Source: Oopsacas minuta
Lineage: Eukaryota; Porifera; Hexactinellida; Lyssacinosida; Leucopsacidae
DNA length: 64,000 nt
Direction: 5' to 3'
Assembly (NCBI GenBank): GCA_024704765.1
Contig: JAKMXF010000111.1
Location: 946,619-1,010,618 of the forward strand
Shown: in pieces, positions 32,735 through 43,191 of the stretch
How the letters are laid out: every line of letters starts with the position of its first letter
Numbering within the stretch: the first letter of the stretch is position 1
Made by a program: the position numbers and the translations under genes
Notes under the pieces: generated by a model
The model's input: only the letters and a program-made list of their open reading frames with translations
Told to the model about the DNA's origin: nothing
Database searches by the model: none

Positions 32735-34259
32735 GAATACCGACAATTCGCACCTAATTTGATTGGCCTACTGTGTCCACTTGCCCAGCCTCAACAGATG
32801 CTCCTGGACTTTGAGAAGGGCGCGATTACCAGCTTTGAGCATGTCTGGCCTAACACAGTAGTGAAGTGCTGCTTCTTCCACCTCACACAGAATATCTGGC
32901 GACATGTGCAGTCTGCCTACACACATGACGAAGAGTTGGCTATGTGCATCCGGAGGATACCAGCCCTTGCTTTTGCCCGACCAGCAGACGTACATGATCT
33001 GTTTGATCAAGTGGCAATGGACCTCCCCCTTGCGTCTGAGATAGGCGAACTAGTCGACTACTTTGAGAGGACGTATATCGGTCGCACGCTAGCCAGTGGA
33101 TACCATGTAGCGGCGACGTTCCCCATCGACCTGTGGAACTACCACCTCAGCACGCCCTTCGGGCTCCCCCGTACAACCAACGCCGTGGAGGCATGGCACC
33201 ACAGCTTCAATGCCACTGTCGGCTGCCATCACCCCACCATATGGAAGTTCCTCCTAGCCCTCAAGCGTGAGCAGGGCCTAGTGGAGGTGCGGCATACTAA
33301 CTACCTCGTTGGCAAGCCACCAACCAAGCGAAGGCGATCCCAACAGAGTGAGGAAGCGTTGAAGACTCTAGTTCGTGAATATTATTCTCAAGATCGTTCT
33401 AAAATGGAGTTCTTGCAGGGTGTAGCACATCATTTCAGTCTGGGAGCCGATTAACATGTTAATCCAAAGGATTATCTCTAATCAATGTATTTGAGGGCTA
33501 GATAATCCTTTGGATTAACATGTTAATCGGCTCCCAGACTGAAATGATGTGCTACACACTGCAAGAACTCCATTTTAGAACGATCTTGAGAATAATATTC
33601 ACGAACTAGAGTCTTCAACGCTTCCTCACTCTGTTGGGATCGCCTTCGCTTGGTTGGTGGCTTGCCAACGAGGTAGTTAGTATGTCGCACCTCCACTAGG
33701 CCCTGCTCACGCTTGAGGGCTAGGAGGAACTTCCATATGGTGGGGTGATGGCAGCCGACAGTGGCATTGAAGCTGTGGTGCCATGCCTCCACGGCGTTGG
33801 TTATACGGGGGAGCCCGAAGGGCGTGCTGAGGTGGTAGTTCCACAGGTCGATGGGGAACGTCGCCGCTACATGGTATCCACTGGCTAGCGTGCGACCGAT
33901 ATACGTCCTCTCAAAGTAGTCGACTAGTTCGCCTATCTCAGACGTAAGGGGGAGGTCCATTGCCACTTGATCAAACAGATCGTGTACGTCTGCTGGTCGG
34001 GCAAAAGCAAGGGCTGGTATCCTCCGGATGCACATAGCCAACTCTTCGTCATGTGTGTAGGCAGACTGCACATGTCGCCAGATATTCTGTGTGAGGTGGA
34101 AGAAGCAGCACTTCACTACTGTGTTAGGCCAGACATGCTCAAAGCTGGTAATCGCGCCCTTCTCAAAGTCCAGGAGCATCTGTTGAGGCTGGGCAAGTGG
34201 ACACAGTAGGCCAATCAAATTAGGTGCGAATTGTCGGTGGTGCGAATTGTCGGTATCCG
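32735..34259. mobile_element. Fold-back Mutator-like element (MULE), 1.5-kb palindrome
   Basis: Two arms of about 740 bp (about 32735-33477 and 33500-34239) are inverted copies around a 22-bp spacer (33478-33499). The base pairing follows position sum 66977 without gaps, and only a handful of bases differ over about 700 bp. Each arm carries the same truncated MULE transposase, pointing inward toward the spacer. The outer end is ACCGACAATTCGCAC; in the right arm CGACAATTCGCACCAC is duplicated once more. The 10-bp sequence ACAAGAAGGG flanks both sides. The element is markedly more GC-rich than the host. It lacks a full transposase and must be moved in trans. Confidence 0.85.
32759..33454 (+). 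pseudogene. Truncated MULE transposase, left arm
   Basis: An open frame of 231 codons without an ATG at its head. It matches the C-terminal part of the MULE transposase domain: MLLDFEKGAITSFEHVWP (second acidic residue of the catalytic triad), VVKCCFFHLTQNIWRHVQ (the CFFH-x-x-Q signature), ALAFARPADVHDLFDQ, and NAVEAWHHSFN (third acidic residue). The first catalytic Asp and the N-terminal DNA-binding part are missing. The frame ends ...HHFSLGAD next to the spacer. It encodes a broken protein on its own; it differs from the right arm at only a few residues (for example LASEIGEL against LTSEIGEL). Confidence 0.8.
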
Positions 34260-34263
34260 ACAA
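33523..34263 (-). pseudogene. Truncated MULE transposase, right arm
   Basis: The mirror copy of the left-arm fragment, open for about 246 codons with no ATG at its head. It has the same MULE signatures (LLDFEKGAI, CFFHLTQNIW, NAVEAWHHSFN) and the same missing N-terminal half. Visible amino-acid differences from the left arm are TSEIGEL for ASEIGEL, PRITNAVE for PRTTNAVE and FLQCVAHH for FLQGVAHH. The near identity means the inverted duplication is recent or the arms are kept alike by gene conversion. Confidence 0.8.
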
Positions 34264-34269
34264 GAAGGG
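34260..34269. repeat. Target-site duplication of the fold-back MULE, right copy
   Basis: Direct repeat of ACAAGAAGGG seen at 32725-32734, placed directly after the outer end of the right arm. Confidence 0.8.
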
Positions 34270-34481
34270 AATGTATAGGAAATCAGACGGGGGACTGTAA
34301 ATTCAAAATTATTATAATTCTTATAACATCAGTCTAACAACATACAGATCACTACGCAATAGTATAAACTAATCCACAATAAATCAGTAATTCATTGAAA
34401 ACTTGTCGAGTATGTGAGTGAGTGAACAGAACTGACAGTTCTTCATATAATCTAAAATAAGAGATAGGTTGCAGTACATGA

Positions 34482-37400
34482 TCAATTTCTCAGCTTCTTG
34501 AAAGATTTTCCAAAGTTTTGCTTTCCAAAAGAATTCTTAGCATTTTTCTTAGATTTTTGCATGGTTTTAAGTTTAGGAGAAGGTCTTCTCAACTTATTCG
34601 CAGCTGATTTAATGCTGTATCGTTTTCTTTTAGTGTTATTCTTGTCTTGATTCTCTTGATAAATCCCATCTTCAATCAAGTGAGAAAACTAGTGAGTAGA
34701 AAGTTATGTGAAAGCAGACGAAGGATGCTAAGATTATTAGTCATGCAGTAAAGGTCCATTGAAATAAGAGCAGAGGTGCAGTGGGAATGAACTTATGACT
34801 CCCATCCCATTTCCGCAGGATTCACATAGGAATTCACATGACATATTCCATAGGAAAAAATATTATTCCCATTCCCATCCCACTGATCCCATACCAATTC
34901 GGCCATTCCCACGGGCTACGGCAACCCTGATATTAGCCAAATAATCGAATGAACAACTATATAATAAGTATACCTCATCAGCAGCCGCAAATAGCCTGTC
35001 ATCAATAGAACCTTCTCCTTGCCTAGAATAAATATTACGTATAGAGAAATATCCTAAAAAGCGTTCATTTTTTCAAAAATACTAAACTTCTGAAAAATTG
35101 AAATAGTTTTGGAATCATTCCAAAATACTCATGCTTTTTTAATTATTATCATGAGAGTAAATAAAAATAGACAATTACAACAATTAATGATTGTCAGGGC
35201 ACCGGTTATATCGAACTTTGGTTATATCAAAGTAATTATCGCGGGTCCTTTGAGCTCCGTTGTAAACTGGAGTTGACAGTATTTCAAATATATTGTATGA
35301 GATACTAGTATTATATCCAATAATATCCTCCACAAACCTCTCTTCATCACTTTTGACATCTCGTATTAACATCTTTTCGTATTTCTCTTCATTAAATCCT
35401 ACATCCTCTGAACTATCAAAGTCAGAGCCATCCATATCTAAAATATAATTAAAGTATATTTCGTGGAAAAGAACAAATCGTAAAAGAAGTAGAATAGTTC
35501 TGTGAATAAGTATATAAGTAACAGATGTTCACATGCATATACTACGTATAGGAATCTTCAAGAGAAATTACAGATAATTATGAAGCCAATGAATGTTCCA
35601 AAAGTGATAAGAATTCTTCTTATAAAACTTGTAAAAGAACTGTCAAATCACCAGAGCACTATATGCCATACACATATGAGGTGTGTAATTCATGGAGTAT
35701 ATTGGGCAGGTGACTTTTTCAAAGAACCCATATCACTCGTCACTTAATTGTTCCACAACATTGTAGTATCCGAATTGAGATTATCATGTTAACTTACCAA
35801 AGTCTTCAATCTCAGAATTGCTCGAAGAACTATATTCTGATTGCTCACATCTTCTCTTATTGAATTTCTTCTTCAAATCACTAAAGGATAAAGCTTAATA
35901 GGAATTGAAATTTTTGATATCAATATTTCAAAATGAAATGAATGTATCATTGCTCATTAATAGTATTGCCCATTCTTACATTTATCAAATCCTGCGAGCT
36001 AGATTAAGAATATGAATTATAGAGAGAGATGACGTATGCTGAAGGACTAGAGAAATTCAGAAATGGACTATGCGAAAGAGTTGGTTCAATTGCTAACATT
36101 TTCAATATAATATTCTATAACAGACAAGTAGGTAAATAATTCATAAAAGGTACTGAAATGACCAAGTACTACTTCCCGTCTCTCAATCAAGAAAGAGAAG
36201 TAACTCCAAGAAAGGAACAAGATAGCGAGGATACTTATAGTACCAAGTCCAATTACGATATGCTATATCTCCTCATAAGGTCACGAGATGAGGAAGGGAA
36301 CGGTTTAAGTCACAAACAAATCATTGACGAGCTCAATACGGTGGTATTTGTTGGTCACGATACTACTGGATCAACTAGTTCATTCGTGTTCTACCACCTA
36401 GCTAAATACCCAGAACTACAAGAGGAGTGTAGAGAAGAAGTATTGAGTGTTATGGGAGGAAGAGATGAGATAGAATGGAAAGATATCGGTAAATTCACTT
36501 ATCTAGCTTGTTCCATCAAAGAGACACTAAGACTTTACCAACCAGCACTCTTCGTTTCTAAAAAGGTGGATAAGCCGATTATAATAGACGGTTATCATAT
36601 ACCTGCAAACGTGAGCTTAGATATCTGGATTTACTTAATCCACAGAAATCCCAATCACTGGCCAGAGCCTAGCAAATTCGACCCATCAAGATTCAATGAG
36701 GAAAATATAGTCAAACATCATCCGTACTCATTCATTCCATTTTCTGCTGGCTCTAGGAGCTGTTTTGGACAGAATTTCGCAATGACTGAGCTAAAGATTA
36801 TCACAGCAAAGGTAGTTAAGAACTTTCAAATCTCTCTACAATACGACTATGAGATGGAGCCTATGGTGAAAGTAGTATTATCACCTTCTGATAATATGCC
36901 GCTTATATTTAAGCCATTACAATTCAATCATAAAACTATAGTTCCTTATGTGCATAATGTGTGTTCACCTTATTTAAATCAAATTATCATTTGTGAATCT
37001 ATGTTGGGAAGGAGTGAAGTACTATATCTCTAATCGTTTACTGAAAAGATGCACTATTCGCCTGTTTGGAATTAATATTAACACAATTAACTTATATTTA
37101 CCCCATAAAATTGGGAGTTAACTCTCTATCGGGCTGGAGATCCTCATCATCTTGTAATAACTTCTCTAAGAGTAAAATACAACAAATTAGAAGCATATAT
37201 CAGAATAATACTAATACGTTACGTCTAGTTAAAATACAATTTTCCGTCTGGCAATATTCTTAACTAGCATGCAAGAAATATTGGAAGTATACTTACCAGA
37301 ATTTTCTCTTTGCTTGCTGAGCTTGCGCTCTTGTAACTTGAAGTACCTTAGTAATTGTGTGAAAATAAGCAAACGTCCCATAGAATAATAATTAGATTAT

Positions 37401-40400
37401 TCTTAAGTGCAAATTTCGGTATAAATACACAAACTCTTATCAGTACATAATGAATCAAGTAGTTGTGAATTAGTATACACCTATTTGCTATACATACTGA
37501 TAGTAGAATACTTCATCTTCAGGAATGCAGTCAGGCTTCAAACTCAAGAAAGCTGGAGAGTTTACTAGAATAAGCAAAATTAGAATATCAATAGCAGTAC
37601 ACAAATATAATCTGAATTGTTAGGAATTCTACAAGATTTCTGATCACCCTCTTCATACAACACAAATAAAATCTAGTGCTAATTACGGGGATATCGTGTA
37701 CCTGGTATTTTGTTTGGTCTCTGTTTCGAGGTTAACTTCTAGAAATATATATAAGCATAAGTTGATTAAACAAAGGCCAAGTTGTCTGAAAGAAAAATTT
37801 GGCCTCATTACAATGTCATATCATTTTTCGCATTTGCCAGTAAACAGATAACTCCATAAAGAGTGATTACAGTAGCGAACTTACTTGCATCAATGAAATT
37901 CCCTGACCTATAGATGTAAAGCAAACATTGAATACAATTCAAACTAATATGCCATAGTTAGTTCTGTCCCAAGATCCATGGGACCGAATTATCAAAGTTT
38001 AAAGTGTGAAAGGATAACTCTAACTCTAATCTATAATCATATCTAAAAACCAGAGTTCCAATCCAATCGATAATCGGTAAAAATCTCTGATTTTCTATCG
38101 ATTAAAGTAGATTATAGATTACGCATTAAGCGTTTTATAACGAATATTTCGAAATTCCGTTGATAAATATCCAATCGATACAAATTGTCAGTAATCGATT
38201 ATAATCAATAATTTTACTCGACTGGATAGGAGTGCTAAACACTGAAGTATATTACAAACCTGTTTCTTTTTGCTTAGGACTTTTGTACACAAATTTATCC
38301 AAGAAACTAGAAAGATAAATATATTGTTAATATATCTTACTTAACTTGTAAGCACACAAGTAAGCAATATTATGAATAAATAGCAAGATTACTAAAATAT
38401 ATTACCTCGTAAAACTAAAGCATTCAAGAGGGTCACCACTAAACTCAGACTTCTTAGACTATCAAAAATTAAAGATTAAAAATATTTATATACATATATT
38501 TTAGCAAAATAAAATATTCTTACACATAGAAGATTCTCAGCAAAAGAACGAGCTGATGGATGATAATGATTTCCTATCTGAATAGAAATAAATTGTATAC
38601 CACAATAAGTTTAAAGATACAAATCTTACTAGTGAGATCTCCCAGAGACAAGAATAGTCTGCATGGGAGTATAACGGGTTTCTACAGTTTGAGTAATATC
38701 GCGGTGCGGATGATAAACTCTTAACAGGAGTATGATTCCCGTCTGACTCTTCATTTGATGAAGACAGGTCTTTGAAATTCTCATCTTCTGAATCCCTATC
38801 TACAGGCTGAGTTATGAGAGATTTTAGCGTATAGTCATGTTGAAATATCTGGATATATATATTATGAAAATTTGAAATCAATAATTGAATCAATAATTGA
38901 ATCAATAGTTCACTAACCATTTCACAGAGCTTTAGAACAGCACATAGATAGTTGGATTTGTGAAATATTGTGGATTGTAAGAGTCTTTTGACATAAGCCT
39001 AGAGGGAGCATTATAAACACATAACATATATACGTACAAGTACTATATAATTGCGTAAATAAATACCTTGTTTCTAATTAGAACAGAATCTCCTTTAAAA
39101 GTTCTAAATATAAGATTGAGAAAGAGAGCCTAAAACAAAATAATAGTTGAATGTTAATAACAGAGATTAATGACTACAAGCATTACATACATGTTTATTG
39201 CTTGAAACTAGCTCTCTGTCATACATTTTGTTATACAAAACTTGGTGAAAACGAACAGTAATCTGAGGTCTATCAGAGTATAGTTTATTTAAGCGATATG
39301 TTACCAATATTGAATGTAATATACTTACTTTGTTTCTATGAGTTGGAAGAGAAAGAGAAGAGATTGAAGGCTAGTACTAAAGGTCCCAACATGTACTATT
39401 TTAAATAGCATATCTATCTGCTTAGAGAATAGTTCATCATCTTTCACTTTATTTAGATAATGGTTAAAAAATGTGGAAAATGTGGAAAATTGAAAATATT
39501 GAAATGTATAACAAACATTCTGAAAACGGATATGCCCTCTGTACACCAGATAGGAGAGAGCTCAAAACTTTCCAATTAGCTTCATTCTTTTTACTGTATA
39601 CCTTATGGAAGAAAATTAGTTAAATAATTTCAAAGCTTTGATTTAGTAATTACTAATACTTATCCCATCCAGTCAAGTGTTTACATATGTAATTAGGTTG
39701 AAAACACTAACATGCATTCGTGTTACTCACCCTAAAAAATGTAAAATAAATCAAGATAAGCTTGTTAGCTAGCTTTACATCTCCTCGGGAAAGTATTATT
39801 TGATTGAGAAAATTGAATCCATAGTATCTAGCAAGGCCAAATAATAATAACAATGCAGTAATTTGATTGATACGTAGGTTAAATATTCAAAGATACATAC
39901 TGAGCTTTCTCGCTAATACTTGTTCTATTCACCAGCCTCTCTACCTCCTCACATACAACGTATTTCATATTGGGATGTCTGGAATCTATACAAAATAGAT
40001 ATTTCAGAAACACAAATGTTAAAAGTGATAATAATTAGAAAAATCTAATAAATTTTAGTGCAGAGTCATATTTCAGTAAATATTAGGAAGAACCTACACT
40101 AACTAAGTTTGAAAAGAAGATACTGTGCCTTAGATGCTATCTTCTTTGATGGATCAGCAAGCTTGTCAACCAAAGCAGTCAGCAGTATCTAAACATGAAT
40201 ATTTGAATCAGTTGGAATTCAGATAAAAAAGGCTTTCTCGGAATATTACATACTTGTTCTTGCTCTGGTTTCATTGCCAGCATCTCAAATAAATAATCTA
40301 TAATCAGGAAACACATATGTAACATAGGAATGTCCAAGAAAGTAGTATTATAGCACCTCTAGGAGGCAGGGTGGGAGAGGAATTATACACTCACCAATCG

Positions 40401-41679
40401 ATTTAGTTTTTACATCAAGAACAGTATCGTGTGCATACCTCTAACAATAATAGATTTGTTATAAACAGAATAATGTGAGCTATTATAAACGAATAGAATA
40501 CTCACTTTAACAAGATTGATAAAACCGAGATAATAATGTCTAAGTTTGTGTTCAAATAAAGCTAATATAATCGAACGGTCTCTATCTTGACTTGATTTGA
40601 GAGATTTCAATCCAGTATAATACTATAAGCAGAGGCAAGTATAAGTAGTAATTGTTTAGGTTACCCACTAAAATCCGCTAGCTAAACATACTTGTCCAAG
40701 AGGTATCAATTTTCTATCGGGAAGAAGAGAAGATGTCCATAATTGCCGTAAAGAATCTGATATAAATTACGAATAATTAAACACACATTCAATCGAATTA
40801 GGTCAAATTGTAAATGCATTGAAAGTCAAGTAAATAATCCTTCCTAGCAGAATGACACATACCGCATGAATTGAGTGCTACACGTTTCTCATTCTTCGCT
40901 GCCAAATTAAGTAGAGCAGATAGAGAAGTCAAGTTATGGATTGGAGATTCCTATCATAGGAGATAGTAACATAGGAAGTGACTAACAGATGACTTAAATA
41001 CCTGTACTAATAGAACATGAGCCGATAGCTTGTCACTTAGTGTACCAGTTACTAGAATGCTACGTATCCACTCAGTATCACTTTTATTTATCTTCTCTTG
41101 AACTAAATTAAATAAATCATCAACAGAAAACAAAACAAGGCAGACATATGAAATTATATCGCATAGTCTTTTTGCCAGTGCGAACAAGATCAGACCTGAT
41201 TTATAAGCAGCTGTGTCTCGAGATATCAACTCTTCTGCTTCTTTTAAAAATAAATCAGGAACCTTTAGATTATCCCCTGAGGTTATGTTAAGTTTTTGAT
41301 ATAATTCTCTTTGCTATAAATAAATATTCTAAAATTATCATAAATAATACGTACTGTAGAATTTCAAAACATTACAAAACTGACCACTTCAAACCACATA
41401 GAGTCATTTGTAACAAGAGGCGTCTTGATTGCTACAACTGATCTCTTCTCAAATCTTTTTGGAGATGTTTTGGATAATTTTATCTTTTTGACAGCTCGTG
41501 CTTGTGGTTGAAGCTTTTGTGGCTTAATACTTTTGTTCACAATTTTAGATTGTTTGAGGCCAATATTACTCATATACTCAAGAAGCTATATAAAATTAAA
41601 ATATTTAGTATTCTTAGATACGTAATAATACAAACAAAAATACCTCATTTTGCGAAACTTCATCTCTTGATTCGGCCAT
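34482..41679 (-). CDS. CEBPZ: CCAAT/enhancer-binding protein zeta (NOC1/MAK21 family)
   Basis: Twenty-nine exons, all in phase, give 884 residues (human 1054): first 41679-41644 and 41585-41385, last 34688-34482. NOC1-type proteins form a complex with NOC2 in the nucleolus and are needed for early 60S ribosome assembly. Recognised stretches, in order: DSLRQLWTSSLLPDRKLIPL; LTALVDKLADPSKKIASKA; RHPNMKYVVCEEVERLVNR; YYGFNFLNQIILSRGDVKLA; LLSGVQRAYPFSE; QIDMLFKIVHVGTF; FHQVLYNKMYDREL; the NHYHPSARSFAENLL and FSGDPLECFSF core of the CBF domain; FLDKFVYKSP; VNSPAFLSLKPDCIPEDEVF; an acidic segment; and a basic tail (KNSFGKQNFGKSFKKLRN). Exon 21 is only 23 nt (37907-37885). The intron 37101-35881 holds an antisense P450 relic. 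Confidence 0.93.
35195..35283. repeat. Fragment of a GAGTTGACAGTA-ended repeat in CEBPZ intron
   Basis: CACCGGTTATATCGAACTT and the end GGAGTTGACAGTA match the termini of the EPRS-intron element at 20816-20968. Only the right end is clear, so it may be decayed. It begins about 50 bp downstream of the splice donor of the DFDSSED exon. Confidence 0.4.
36030..37033 (+). pseudogene. Cytochrome P450 (CYP4-like) relic inside a CEBPZ intron
   Basis: An open frame from 36158 to 37033 matches the C-terminal half of a CYP4-type P450: I-helix FVGHDTTGSTSSFVFYHLAK, the ExxR motif KETLRLYQPA, NHWPEPSKFDPSRF, and the haem loop FIPFSAGSRSCFGQNFA with its Cys ligand. In the same frame 36030-36140 reads MTYAEGLEKFRNGLCERV, then a stop separates it from the main block. 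The N-terminal anchor and about 200 residues are absent, and after FKPLQ the frame runs on for about 35 unrelated residues because the usual stop is gone. It lies antisense within the 1.2-kb CEBPZ intron (35881-37101) and fills most of it. I read it as a decayed insert, though a short product is not excluded. Confidence 0.7.
38027..38121. repeat. Imperfect inverted repeat in CEBPZ intron
   Basis: TAATCTATAATC (38027-38038) is exactly complementary to GATTATAGATTA (38110-38121); further TCGATTA-type repeats lie nearby. It may be a decayed TIR element or cruciform-prone AT-rich DNA in the intron between the RFLDKF-type and 23-nt exons. Confidence 0.4.
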
Positions 41680-41926
41680 GTTAGAATCTTGTTTATGCTT
41701 GGATTTTGTTCTCGAAGGTATAACAAAGTTTTAATTAACTTTATAGACAGCTATAATGATAAATATCTCAAGTACAGTATGTCTAGGAATCTTGGATACA
41801 CCACTTGTATTTAATTCTTCAATTAATGATCATAACAAAACTTAATGTAGAAAAGTAAAACATTTCGAATTTCATAATTAGTTCGATAATATTATAATCA
41901 CTAATAATTTACTATATGCAAATTGG

Positions 41927-42898
41927 TTAATTCTCATCATCTCGTTTGAGTGAGAGTGGTTTAGTCTTCTTCACAATCTCTTTGGCTAGAACAGGAGTAG
42001 AACAACACAATAGCCTCCTGCTCATCAGATCCAATTCTCCTCCTTCAATATCCATACAAACACCACCAGACTCCTCTATGATAAGAATCCCAGCTGCCAT
42101 ATCCCAGCAATGTAGTCCAGTTTCATAATAGGCATCTGCACACCCACTGGCTACCATACAAATGTTGAGAGCAGAAGAGCCGAGAGATCTGAGTCCATGA
42201 CATTGATTAGGTGCTGTTGCCAGAGAGAACATATTGTCACGGTTACTAGTAGCCCATTCTATAACTCTTTGACTCCCCCATTCACACATAATGAAAGCTT
42301 TATTGAGATCTGTCTGACCACTGACATGAATCTTCTCTCCATTTAGCGTAGCTCCTTTGCCCCGACACGCTGAGTACATTTGATCCAATATCAGATTGTA
42401 GATAATTCCAATAGCTGGCTTCTTGTCTATCCATAGTCCAATCGAGATAGCTACAAAGGGAAATCCATGCACGAAATTAGAAGTGCCGTCAATGGGGTCA
42501 ATAATCCAAGTAGGATTGCCTGTTAGTTTACAAGCAGTCTCAGAGGTATCGACGGATTCTTCTCCAATCAGAGAATGAGCCGGATACATCTTACGAATAC
42601 GGTCAAATAATAATTTTTCAACTTCAACATCTGTTTTTGTAACAACATCAGAAGAACATGTTTTCTCCACAAATGTTGGTTTTTCAGTCTGTTTCAAAGC
42701 AGTTTGTGCTACCTTACCTCCCTCTCTTGCTATCTTCAATGCGAAATTATAATATTCATCAAACTCAGTATTAACCACGCCCCCTGATGCCATATGTCTT
42801 AATAATAGAGATTTAGAGTATATAGCCGAATTAGACCCACGAATAGAACACAGAAGAGAATTTGTACACAACAGAGTGGTAGTAAGGGATTTTAACAT
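41927..42898 (-). CDS. IMPA1: Inositol monophosphatase
   Basis: A single-exon 323-residue protein that should hydrolyse inositol monophosphates to free myo-inositol, a magnesium-dependent and lithium-sensitive reaction in phosphoinositide recycling. Metal-binding motifs are intact: GEESVD, then WIIDPIDGTSNFVHGFPF (DPIDGT), and LHCWDMAAGILIIEESGG near the C terminus. Animal IMPA proteins are about 277-290 residues. The extra N-terminal 35 residues are rich in Leu, Ser, Thr and Arg without acids (MLKSLTTTLLCTNS) and could be a mitochondrial presequence; an internal Met (MASGG, residue 36) would give a 288-residue cytosolic form. IMPA1 versus IMPA2 cannot be decided. It lies about 250 bp downstream of the CEBPZ start. 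Confidence 0.9.
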   Translation of the reverse strand: MLKSLTTTLLCTNSLLCSIRGSNSAIYSKSLLLRHMASGGVVNTEFDEYYNFALKIAREGGKVAQTALKQTEKPTFVEKTCSSDVVTKTDVEVEKLLFDRIRKMYPAHSLIGEESVDTSETACKLTGNPTWIIDPIDGTSNFVHGFPFVAISIGLWIDKKPAIGIIYNLILDQMYSACRGKGATLNGEKIHVSGQTDLNKAFIMCEWGSQRVIEWATSNRDNMFSLATAPNQCHGLRSLGSSALNICMVASGCADAYYETGLHCWDMAAGILIIEESGGVCMDIEGGELDLMSRRLLCCSTPVLAKEIVKKTKPLSLKRDDEN

Positions 42899-43191
42899 TA
42901 AAATAAAAGCTAGTTAGCTCAATAATGGATTTTCAAATACATCCCTTGAATTGAATGCAGCAATAAGATATTATATATTTTAAGATTAATTATAATAAGA
43001 ATGAATAATGCTTTCGTTATATTTTAATGCAGCACAATTCAATACATAAAACAATCATCAATTTATGATAGTATATGGTACAGGAACGGTCTATACATCT
43101 CATAGTTATAAAAAATGATATGGACCGAAATATTAGCTTCGTACAGAGAGTGAGCTGTGAGCAGCACTGGTGAGTACATTAATGAGACCGA

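Noticed and set aside
32735-34259. The palindrome as a pure assembly artefact
   Set aside because: The arms differ at several positions, the right end has an extra terminus copy, and true flanking direct repeats are present; an artificial inversion of one read would give identical arms and no target duplication. Not fully excluded without long reads.
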